Below are positions 1 to 5,556 of a stretch of DNA of 5,621 bases, one piece after another. The DNA comes from an uncultured bacterium (lineage in GTDB: Bacteria > Planctomycetota > UBA1135 > GCA-002686595). The notes below the pieces were generated by a model. It was not told where the DNA came from and made no database searches. It saw only the letters and a list, made by a program, of their open reading frames with translations. The stretch is taken from the NCBI GenBank assembly GCA_902826945.1, contig CADEGS010000266.1, positions 1 to 5,621 of the forward strand, read 5' to 3'. How positions within the stretch are numbered: the first letter of the stretch is position 1; each line of letters starts with the position of its first letter. A program made the translations under genes and the position numbers.

Positions 1-1
1 C

Positions 2-376
2 CAGCCCCCGATGCCCCAGGGCTCAAGCGTTCAGCTGGCGCTCCTCCTGCCGCCGCTGGACGCCTTCAAGTCCCCGCGCCCGCTGGCGGAGCGGCTGCTC
101 GCGCGGCCGGAGCGCCCCGCGCGCATCCCGTGCATCGGCGTGCACCCCGACGGCTACCGCTTCTACGGCGCGCCCACGGTCTTCGGCGACGCGCTCGAGC
201 CGGCGCTGGCGGAGGAGGGCGCCGACTTCCTGGCGCTGGTGCGCGACCGGGACTGGGAGGAGCTGCCCGCCGGCGTGCGCGCGCGGCTCGCGGTCGTGGA
301 CCGCGAGCGCGTCGGCTCGCGCCGGATCTACGTCGTCGCGCTCGCGGACGCGTCGCGGGCGGCTCCCGGCGGCTGA
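2..376 (+). CDS. C-terminal part of a probable ArnT/PMT-type (GT39/GT83) membrane glycosyltransferase
   Basis: The reading frame is open to the left edge and ends at TGA 374-376, so only the last 124 codons are present. Just inside the window there is a short hydrophobic stretch (LALLLPPL), then the motif DAFKSPRPLAERL, then a soluble tail containing DGYRFYGAP and a closing beta-like segment RIYVVALA. In lipid-linked-sugar-dependent glycosyltransferases of the ArnT/dolichyl-phosphate-mannose type, the last membrane helix is followed by a soluble domain that often begins with a 'lysine-serine-x-arginine-proline-leucine' element and carries a 'phenylalanine-tyrosine' strand; this tail matches that pattern. 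The catalytic N-terminal loops and membrane helices would lie to the left and cannot be checked. Such enzymes move a sugar from a polyprenyl-phosphate donor to a lipid or protein on the outer face of the inner membrane. The gene converges on the MATE gene with three bases between stop codons. Substrate unknown; the family call is moderate because the diagnostic half is missing. Confidence 0.6.
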   Translation, partial: QPPMPQGSSVQLALLLPPLDAFKSPRPLAERLLARPERPARIPCIGVHPDGYRFYGAPTVFGDALEPALAEEGADFLALVRDRDWEELPAGVRARLAVVDRERVGSRRIYVVALADASRAAPGG

Positions 377-386
377 CGCTCAGCCG
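370..386. terminator. Hairpin containing both convergent stop codons
   Basis: The sequence cggctga-cgc-tcagccg is a perfect 7-base-pair inverted repeat with a 3-base loop. The TGA of the left-hand gene (374-376) lies in one arm and the reverse-complement TGA of the MATE gene (380-382) in the other. A second inverted repeat follows directly (gccggcgg 383-390, loop cgg, ccgccggc 394-401), and the two share bases 383-386, so they could be alternative folds. Neither is followed by a T tract, so an intrinsic terminator serving both directions is only a suggestion. Confidence 0.35.
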
Positions 387-1816
387 GCGGCGGCCGCCGG
401 CGGCTCGGGTCCGGGCAGCGTGCGGTCGAGCCACTCGTGCGCCTCGACGCGGCGCCAGAAGAGCCAGGCCTTGAGCAGCGTCGTGGCGTTGATCGCCCAC
501 CACAGGCCGGCGGGGCCGAAGCCCAGGCCGATCGCGCACAGCCAGCCCAGCGGCACGCGCAGCGAGTTCCCGAGCGGCGCGATCCACAGGATCGGGCGCG
601 TGTAGCCGGCGCCCAAGAGCACCTTCTCGTTCACCGTCTCGATCGCCACGAGCACCTGCGAGAAGGCCAGGATGCGCACGTAGCGCAGCGTCTCTGTCGC
701 CACGGCCGCGTCCTGCGTGAAGAGCGGCACGAGCAGCGGGCCGAGCGTCCAGAAGAGGAGCGCGAAGGCCACGCCCAGCGCGCGCGCCACGCGCCGGCCG
801 CCGTCCACGACGGCCAGCGCGCGCTCGCGCTCGCGCGCGCCGATCGCGCGCCCGACCAGCGAGGAGACGGCGATCGAGACGCCGAGGTAGCAGGGGAACG
901 AGACGCCCTCGAAGACCTGGAAGCCGATGCCCATGCCCGCGCGCGCCGCGTCGCCCAGGCGCTCGAGCACGCTCGCGAACAGGATCCAGTAGGCGCCGGC
1001 GTAGACCGCGAGCGAGAAGGAGACCGGCGCCCCGATGCGCACCAGCTCGCCCAGCAGGCGCGCGCGCGGGCGGGCGCGCGGCACGAGGCGCGTGCCGAAG
1101 CCGAAGCGCAGGATCGCGAGCCCGAGCGCGACCGAGACGACGCGCGAGATGCCCGTCGCCAGCGCCGCGCCGCGCATGCCGCGCCCCTCGACGCCCAGCG
1201 CCGCGGCCACGTCGCCGAGCAGCGCCGCGCCCGGCGCGTCCATGTGCCGCGCCACGTCGCCGCCGTAGATCAGGATCGGGTTCAGGACGTAGTTCAGCAC
1301 CACCGCCAGGCACTGCAGGAACATCGGCACGCGCGAGTTGCCGCGCCCGATGAAGATCGCGTCCAGGATCGGGAAGAGCACCAGCACGACCGCGAAGCGG
1401 TAGAGCGTGCCGAGGAACTCCTCGCCGTAGCGCGCGGTCTCGCCGTGCATCCCGAGCCAGCCCACCAGCACGGGCACGGCGGGCAGGACCAGCACGCTCA
1501 GCGCGCCGCCCAGCGCGAGGCCGAAGGCGAGCGCGTGGCGCACGACCGAGTCGCGCTCGGCCGGGTCGCGCGCGCCGGTCGTGCGCGCGACGAGCGCCAG
1601 CGTGCCGCCCAGCCCGAGGAAGACGAGCGCGAAGACCATCACCTGCACGAAGAACGTGCCCGAGACCGCCGCCTGCGCCGGCGCGCCCAGCCCCTGGATC
1701 CAGAACTGGTCGTTGATGCGGTACGAGTTGTTCAGCAGGTAGGAGAGCACCGACGGCCAGGCCAGCCGCAGGAGGTCCGGCACCTGCGAGGCGCGCGCGG
1801 GTGCGGGGCGGATCAC
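380..1816 (-). CDS. MATE-family multidrug/organic-compound exporter
   Basis: A 478-residue polytopic membrane protein that fits the MATE family (multidrug and toxic compound extrusion, MOP flippase superfamily; usually about 450 residues and 12 helices, cation/drug antiport across the inner membrane). The first helix region (13-45) has the family layout LAWPSVLSYLLNN...NDQFW..GLG; helix 2 is around 53-77; LNYVLNPILIYGG at 174-186 corresponds to the conserved 'LN..LN..LI.G' element; the second half repeats the fold from IGAPVSFSLAVYAG (261-274), with GMGIGFQVFEGVSFP (294-308) and SLVGRAIGAR (319-328) in the expected places. I chose the GTG at 1814-1816 because it overlaps the TGA of the upstream gene as GTGA, a classic translational-coupling arrangement; no Shine-Dalgarno sequence is visible in front of it. 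The next candidate, GTG 1781-1783, would still leave helix 1 intact. Oddity: the loop after the LN..LN motif is roughly 25 residues longer than usual (about 185-215). The C-terminus is an Ala/Pro tail. Substrate cannot be predicted. Confidence 0.9.
   Translation of the reverse strand: MIRPAPARASQVPDLLRLAWPSVLSYLLNNSYRINDQFWIQGLGAPAQAAVSGTFFVQVMVFALVFLGLGGTLALVARTTGARDPAERDSVVRHALAFGLALGGALSVLVLPAVPVLVGWLGMHGETARYGEEFLGTLYRFAVVLVLFPILDAIFIGRGNSRVPMFLQCLAVVLNYVLNPILIYGGDVARHMDAPGAALLGDVAAALGVEGRGMRGAALATGISRVVSVALGLAILRFGFGTRLVPRARPRARLLGELVRIGAPVSFSLAVYAGAYWILFASVLERLGDAARAGMGIGFQVFEGVSFPCYLGVSIAVSSLVGRAIGARERERALAVVDGGRRVARALGVAFALLFWTLGPLLVPLFTQDAAVATETLRYVRILAFSQVLVAIETVNEKVLLGAGYTRPILWIAPLGNSLRVPLGWLCAIGLGFGPAGLWWAINATTLLKAWLFWRRVEAHEWLDRTLPGPEPPAAAAG
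1813..1816 (-). promoter_or_regulatory. GTGA stop/start overlap coupling two genes
   Basis: On the - strand the four bases GTGA hold the GTG start of the MATE gene and the TGA stop of the beta-sandwich gene. The preceding bases (CTTCCTGCCCGA) contain no good ribosome binding site, so translation of the transporter probably depends on ribosomes finishing the upstream gene. Confidence 0.75.
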
Positions 1817-2904
1817 TCGGGCAGGAAGCGCAGCTCGACGCGCTCCGTGCGGCCGGCGGCGAGCTCCACCGCCACGCGCGTCGAGGTGCGCTCGGGCTCG
1901 AGCGGGTGCTCCGCGCGCAGGCGCCAGCGCCCGGGCAGGAGGTGCGCGAACCGCTGGCGCCCGTCGCGGTCGGTGCGCCCCTCGACCACGCCGCCGGTGT
2001 TGCTCGAGCCGCGCACCGGCGCGTCGGGAACGAACAGCCCGTCGCCGTCGAGCACGAACACGTCGAGCGCGCACAGCGGCGGCAGCGCGACGGGGGAGAG
2101 CGTCAGCCCGGGCGCGCGCACCTGCAGCGCGCGCGGCGGGAGCAGCGGGCCGGCCGGATCGCCGACGAGCAGGCGGTACGCGCCGTCGCGCACGCCCTCG
2201 AAGCGGAAGCGGCCGAGCACGTCGGTCGCGGTCGAGAGCGGCGCGCCGCCGTCGGCCGGCGCGAGCGCCACGGCCAGCCCCTCGACCGGGGCCGAGGCCG
2301 CGTCCACCAGCGCGCCGTCGACGAAGCTCGCGGGCGAGAGCTCGAGCACGAGGAAGGGGCTCGGCTGCCCGCGCGTGAGCAGCACCGGCATGCTGCGCCC
2401 GTTGCGCTGCGGCGCGAGCGCCTGCACGTCGTAGCCGCCGAGCGGCAGGTCGCGCACCTCGAAGTCGAGCTGGTTGCCCGGGTACTCGATCGCGCGCGCC
2501 TCGGCGTGCTCGCGGCCGAAGAGCGTCGTGCTCGGCCGCAGGGAGAGCGTCCACGTCGCCGGCGGCGGCAGGTCGCCCAGGAGCTCGACGTGCCCGCGCA
2601 GCGCGGTGCGGCCCTCGAAGGAGCGCGGGTCGGGGCGCCCGCCGGCGGCGAGGCCGGGCTCGGGCGCGACCGGCTCCGCGGCGTCCTCGCGCGCCCGCGC
2701 GGGGGCGAGCGCCGCGCGTCCGGGCTCGACCGGGACGGCGCGGCGAGCGTCCGCGGCCGGGCGCTCCTCGGCGGGGGCCGCGGCGACGCGCGGCGCCGCG
2801 GCGCCCTCCTCGCCGCGCAGGAGCAGGAACGCGGCCGCGCCGCACGCGGCCGCCACGAGGAGCAGCCACAGGACCGCGCGCCCGCGGCGCGCCGCGTTTG
2901 ACAC
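1813..2904 (-). CDS. Membrane-anchored carboxypeptidase-regulatory-like beta-sandwich protein
   Basis: With the GTG start at 2902-2904 this is a 363-residue protein. It has a short basic N-terminus (SNAARRGR), one hydrophobic helix (about 10-29) acting as signal anchor, an Ala/Pro/Glu-rich low-complexity linker (about 32-97), and then three beta-sandwich repeats (about 98-193, 194-277, 278-363). Repeats 2 and 3 carry the CarboxypepD_reg signature of a TD-x-x-GR turn (227-235 and 311-319) followed by 'G-x-aromatic-x-hydrophobic' (GAYRL near 241, GRWRL near 325); repeat 1 has GGYDV near 156. No catalytic residues of a peptidase are visible; such domains usually serve in binding or as structural spacers outside the inner membrane. 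Start choice: the frame extends upstream to GTG 3009 and ATG 3078, but 9 of the 35 codons between 3009 and 2905 end in A or T against 1 of the next 35, so that stretch looks non-coding. The stop overlaps the start of the MATE gene, so the two are probably made together. Precise function unknown. Confidence 0.75.
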   Translation of the reverse strand: MSNAARRGRAVLWLLLVAAACGAAAFLLLRGEEGAAAPRVAAAPAEERPAADARRAVPVEPGRAALAPARAREDAAEPVAPEPGLAAGGRPDPRSFEGRTALRGHVELLGDLPPPATWTLSLRPSTTLFGREHAEARAIEYPGNQLDFEVRDLPLGGYDVQALAPQRNGRSMPVLLTRGQPSPFLVLELSPASFVDGALVDAASAPVEGLAVALAPADGGAPLSTATDVLGRFRFEGVRDGAYRLLVGDPAGPLLPPRALQVRAPGLTLSPVALPPLCALDVFVLDGDGLFVPDAPVRGSSNTGGVVEGRTDRDGRQRFAHLLPGRWRLRAEHPLEPERTSTRVAVELAAGRTERVELRFLPE

Positions 2905-2927
2905 GCGCGCGCCGAGCGTCTTAGCTA
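2898..2927 (+). promoter_or_regulatory. Candidate sigma-70-type promoter for the phosphatase-fold gene
   Basis: A perfect TTGACA (2898-2903) is followed after 17 bases by TTAGCT (2921-2926), or after 18 bases by TAGCTA (2922-2927). An exact -35 hexamer next to an AT-containing hexamer stands out in such GC-rich DNA. The -10 match is poor in either register. Transcription would begin near 2933-2935, giving a leader of about 140 bases before ATG 3077. The -35 box lies over the first codons of the divergent gene. Confidence 0.3.
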
Positions 2928-3036
2928 CGCCCCCCGCGCGGCCGTCCGGAGCGCGAGCGCCGCGCGCCGCGTCCGCTCGCCGACGGCGCTCTGCGCCAGG
3001 CTCTGTCACGACTTCCGATCGACCGTCCGGCCCGCG

Positions 3037-3066
3037 ATCGTACTCGCCGCGGTTCGGGCGCCACAA
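3037..3066 (-). promoter_or_regulatory. Candidate promoter for the beta-sandwich/MATE gene pair
   Basis: Reading the - strand, TTGTGG (3066-3061) is followed after 18 bases by TACGAT (3042-3037). TACGAT matches the -10 consensus at four of six positions, including the key T, A and final T; the -35 match is three of six. Transcription would start near 3030, about 125 bases before GTG 2904, or about 20 bases before the alternative GTG at 3009. Confidence 0.25.
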
Positions 3067-3076
3067 CGCGCCCCTC

Positions 3077-5461
3077 ATGAAAGAGCTCCCTCGCCTCCTG
3101 CGGGCCCTCCTCGTCCTCGGCCTGGCGCTCGCGCCCGCGCACGCCTCGCCGCGCTCCGAGCCCGCCGCGGAGGGCGCGGGGCGGGTGGTCGTGCTCGGCT
3201 TCGACGGCGCCGACGCGCGCACGATCCGCGCGCTCGTGCAGGCGGACCCCGAGCGCTACCCGACCTTCCGCCGGCTCGCGGCGGAGGGCACGTTCGCGGC
3301 GCTCGAGGTCGTCGCGCCGCCGGAGTCGCCGGTGTCGTGGGCCGCGCTGAACACGGGCCAGAACCCGGCCAAGACCGGCGTGCCGGGCTTCGTCAAGCGC
3401 AACGTGATCCCGGGCCAGCCCGGTCGCGTGCTGCCCGGCCTGGGGCACCTCGGCGACGAGAAGAAGCCGATCGGGGAGCTCGAGCACGCGCCGCTGCCGA
3501 CCTGGGGCGCGGGCGCGTACGCGGCCGCGGCGGGCGGCGCGGTATTCCTCGTGGCGCTGCTCCTGCTGCTCGTCCTGACGCGCAAGCCCGTCGTGGCGCT
3601 CGCCGTCGGCCTGCTCCTCGGCGGCGCCGCCGCGTGGGGCGGCACGCGCGTGCGCGCCTGGCTGCCCGAGACGCTGCCGCGCACGACGAACCCGAACCAG
3701 GCGCGCAACTTCTGGGACTTCGCCGGCGACGCCGGCGTGCCGTGCGTGGTGATCGACCCGGCGCAGGCCTTCGACATGCCGACGCCGCCCAGCGTGCGGC
3801 TGCTGGCCGGCCTGGGCGTGCCCGACGCGCGCGGCGGGATCGGCGACTGGTTCCTGTACACGACGAACCCCGAGGAGTTCGGCTACGCGCCCAAGGGCCG
3901 CGGCGGTCTCACCGCCGGCACGGTCTTCCGCGTGGACGAGAGCGGCGGCGCGATCGAGACGCGCGTCTACGGGCCGCGCAACTTCTGGCTCGAGCAGCGG
4001 CTCGAGCGCGAGCTCGCGGCGGTCAAGGAGGAGCTGGCGCGCCCGGACCTCGACTTCGACTCCGGCAACGAGCTGCAGCGCGAGAAGGGCGACCTCGAGG
4101 CCGAGCTGAAGCGCGTCAAGGACGAGCGCACGAGCGTCCCGATGACGATCCGCCGCGAGGCGGGCGGCGCGCGCGTGCGCATCGGCGACGAGGAGCAGCT
4201 CGTGGCCGAGGGCGGCTGGTCGGACTACTTCGACCTGACCTTCACGATGAACCCGGTGCTGGCCGCGCACGCGATCACGCGCGTGCGGGTGAACCGGCTC
4301 GAGCAGCCCTACTTCGAGCTGTTCGTCAACGTGCTCGACATCGACCCGCGCCAGCCGCCCTTCTGGCAGCCGATCAGCTCGCCCTTCGACTACTCGCAGC
4401 AGCTGGTCGAGGACTGCGGCGGCCTGTACGAGACCTACGGCTGGTCCACGGCCACGATGCCGTTCAAGGACGGCCTGGTGCCGCCCGAGCTCCTGCTCGA
4501 GGACGTCGAGTTCACGCTCGGCTGGCGCGAGCGGGTGACCATGTCGCAGCTCGCGCGCGACGACTGGAGGGTGCTGATGAGCGTCTTCAGCACGACCGAC
4601 CGCGTGCAGCACATGATGTACCGCCATTACGACGCGGGCCATCCGAAGCACGACGCGGCGGAGGCCGCGCACGAGGTGACGTTCTTCGGCGAGCGCATCC
4701 CGCTCTCCGACTCCATCCCGGCGATCTACCGCCAGATGGACCGCGTGGTCGGCCGCGTGCTGGACGCGCTGCGCCCCGACGACACGCTGATCGTGTGCTC
4801 CGACCACGGCTTCCAGTCCTTCCGGCGCCAGGTGCACGTGAACAACGTGCTGGCCGAGCTCGGCTTCCTGAAGACGAAGCCCCTGGGCCGCAAGGAGGAC
4901 GGCGAGACGCTGAAGTTCGTCGACTGGAGCCAGACGCAGGCGTACAGCCTGGGCATGGGCTTCGTCTACCTGAACCTGGCCGGGCGCGAGCCGCAGGGCA
5001 TCGTGCAGCCGGGCGAGGCGGACGCGATCCTGCGCCGCATCAAGGACGCCTTCCTCGAGGTGCGCGACCCGGCCGACGGGACGCCGGTGTGCAACGACGT
5101 GTACGTCACGAAGGAGGTCCACCAGGGCCCGCACCTCGACCTCGAGGCCGACCTGCTGCTCGGCTTCGCGCCGCCCTACCGCGTGTCGTGGGCCTCGACC
5201 TTCGGCGGGCTGTCGGTCGAGGAGGACGAGCTCGGCGGCTTCCGCCCGGCCTCGATCTGCGCCGACAACGACTCGCTCTGGTCGGGCGACCACATCTCGG
5301 TCGCGCTGCCCGACGTGGCGGGCGTGTTCTTCTCGAACCGCAAGCTGGCCGCGCCCGACGCGCCCGTGCGCGCGCTGGCGATCGCGCCCACCGTGCTGGA
5401 GCTCGTCGGCGTGCCGGTCCCGCCGCAGATGGACCTGCCGGCGCTCCAGCTCGGGCGCTGA
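3077..5461 (+). CDS. Alkaline phosphatase superfamily (type I phosphodiesterase/nucleotide pyrophosphatase-like) envelope enzyme
   Basis: A 794-residue protein. The ATG at 3077 is chosen because it begins a clear signal sequence (MKELPRLLRALLVLGLALAPAHA, likely cut near residue 23); no good Shine-Dalgarno sequence precedes it. Two-metal phosphodiesterase/phosphatase motifs follow in order: VVLGFDG with Asp43; PPESPVSWAALNTG, with Ser84 as likely nucleophile; GLGVPDARGGIGDWFLYTT (245-263), typical of this branch; STTDRVQH with Asp508 and His512; CSDHGF with Asp576 and His577; HVNNVLAELGFL (587-598); SGDHI with His739. All metal ligands expected for the family are present, so it is probably active, breaking or transferring a phosphate ester outside the cytoplasm. 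APTVLELVGVPVPPQMD near the end is also typical. It is longer than the usual 450-550 residues because of two insertions: a hydrophobic hairpin (about 148-168 and 170-188) and a charged, coiled-coil-like helix region (about 302-350). It is transcribed away from the beta-sandwich/MATE pair. Substrate unknown; a lipid head group, nucleotide or glycan phosphate are all possible. Confidence 0.88.
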   Translation: MKELPRLLRALLVLGLALAPAHASPRSEPAAEGAGRVVVLGFDGADARTIRALVQADPERYPTFRRLAAEGTFAALEVVAPPESPVSWAALNTGQNPAKTGVPGFVKRNVIPGQPGRVLPGLGHLGDEKKPIGELEHAPLPTWGAGAYAAAAGGAVFLVALLLLLVLTRKPVVALAVGLLLGGAAAWGGTRVRAWLPETLPRTTNPNQARNFWDFAGDAGVPCVVIDPAQAFDMPTPPSVRLLAGLGVPDARGGIGDWFLYTTNPEEFGYAPKGRGGLTAGTVFRVDESGGAIETRVYGPRNFWLEQRLERELAAVKEELARPDLDFDSGNELQREKGDLEAELKRVKDERTSVPMTIRREAGGARVRIGDEEQLVAEGGWSDYFDLTFTMNPVLAAHAITRVRVNRLEQPYFELFVNVLDIDPRQPPFWQPISSPFDYSQQLVEDCGGLYETYGWSTATMPFKDGLVPPELLLEDVEFTLGWRERVTMSQLARDDWRVLMSVFSTTDRVQHMMYRHYDAGHPKHDAAEAAHEVTFFGERIPLSDSIPAIYRQMDRVVGRVLDALRPDDTLIVCSDHGFQSFRRQVHVNNVLAELGFLKTKPLGRKEDGETLKFVDWSQTQAYSLGMGFVYLNLAGREPQGIVQPGEADAILRRIKDAFLEVRDPADGTPVCNDVYVTKEVHQGPHLDLEADLLLGFAPPYRVSWASTFGGLSVEEDELGGFRPASICADNDSLWSGDHISVALPDVAGVFFSNRKLAAPDAPVRALAIAPTVLELVGVPVPPQMDLPALQLGR

Positions 5462-5491
5462 GCGCCGCTCCGCGCCCGGCCCGCAAAGCGA

Positions 5492-5527
5492 CGACGCCCC
5501 GCCCGCCGCGCGGCGGAAGGGGCGTCG
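5492..5527. terminator. Nested GC hairpin, probable bidirectional terminator
   Basis: The arms cgacgcccc (5492-5500) and ggggcgtcg (5519-5527) are perfectly complementary over 9 bases. They enclose a 14-base perfect palindrome (5503-5516, ccgccgcgcggcgg), with a small 2x2 internal mismatch between the two stems. It lies 30 bases past the stop of the phosphatase-fold gene and 29 bases past the stop of the incoming - strand gene. No long T tract follows on either strand (only CTTTG on the - strand), so efficiency as an intrinsic terminator is uncertain. Confidence 0.5.
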
Positions 5528-5533
5528 CGTGAG

Positions 5534-5549
5534 CCCGGCGCGCGCCGGG
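5534..5549. terminator. Second GC palindrome between convergent genes
   Basis: The 16-base sequence cccggcgcgcgccggg is a perfect palindrome, seven bases from the right stop codon of the convergent gene. It probably forms a short stable hairpin in either transcript and may add to the neighbouring hairpin in termination or 3'-end protection. Confidence 0.35.
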
Positions 5550-5556
5550 AGAAGGG

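Noticed and set aside
1050..1085. Runs of gcgcgc-type dinucleotide repeats (also near 785-845 and 2901-2912).
   Set aside because: They are Ala/Arg codon runs (GCG, CGC) in coding sequence or general GC bias, not a distinct repeat element.
2824..2847. Lipobox-like AAAC in the hydrophobic segment of the beta-sandwich protein, suggesting a lipoprotein.
   Set aside because: The position three before Cys21 is Ala rather than Leu, and the hydrophobic run continues after the Cys (GAAAFLLL), which fits a membrane anchor better.
2942..3030. Direct repeat ccgtccgg at 2942-2949 and 3023-3030.
   Set aside because: Eight bases of pure GC-biased sequence repeated once within 90 bases is likely by chance at this composition.
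3016..3040. Two CGATCG palindromes 19 bases apart around the leftward promoter, considered as an operator.
   Set aside because: CGATCG-type hexamers occur many times inside the coding regions here (for example near 635 and 840), so two copies are not evidence of a regulatory site.
2474..3076. Upstream extension of the phosphatase-fold reading frame by about 200 codons.
   Set aside because: The extension runs antisense to the beta-sandwich gene and reads as Arg/Ser/Ala-rich low-complexity sequence, whereas the ATG at 3077 begins a clear signal peptide.
3076..3078. Leftward ATG at 3078 with a purine-rich GAGGGAG seven bases upstream, as an alternative start of the beta-sandwich gene.
   Set aside because: It would overlap the ATG of the divergent gene (the shared tcatga is a palindrome). 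The purine tract is the complement of Leu codons of the signal peptide, and the 58 codons it adds include the stretch before GTG 2904 with non-coding-like third positions.
66..5532. Several long open frames opposite or out of frame with the genes (for example 437-2434 +, 1801-2901 +, 2921-5293 -, 3337-5532 +).
   Set aside because: They read as Arg/Ala/Gly/His-rich or Glu/Gln/His-rich sequence without domains. In DNA this GC-rich, stop codons are rare, so such shadows are expected.
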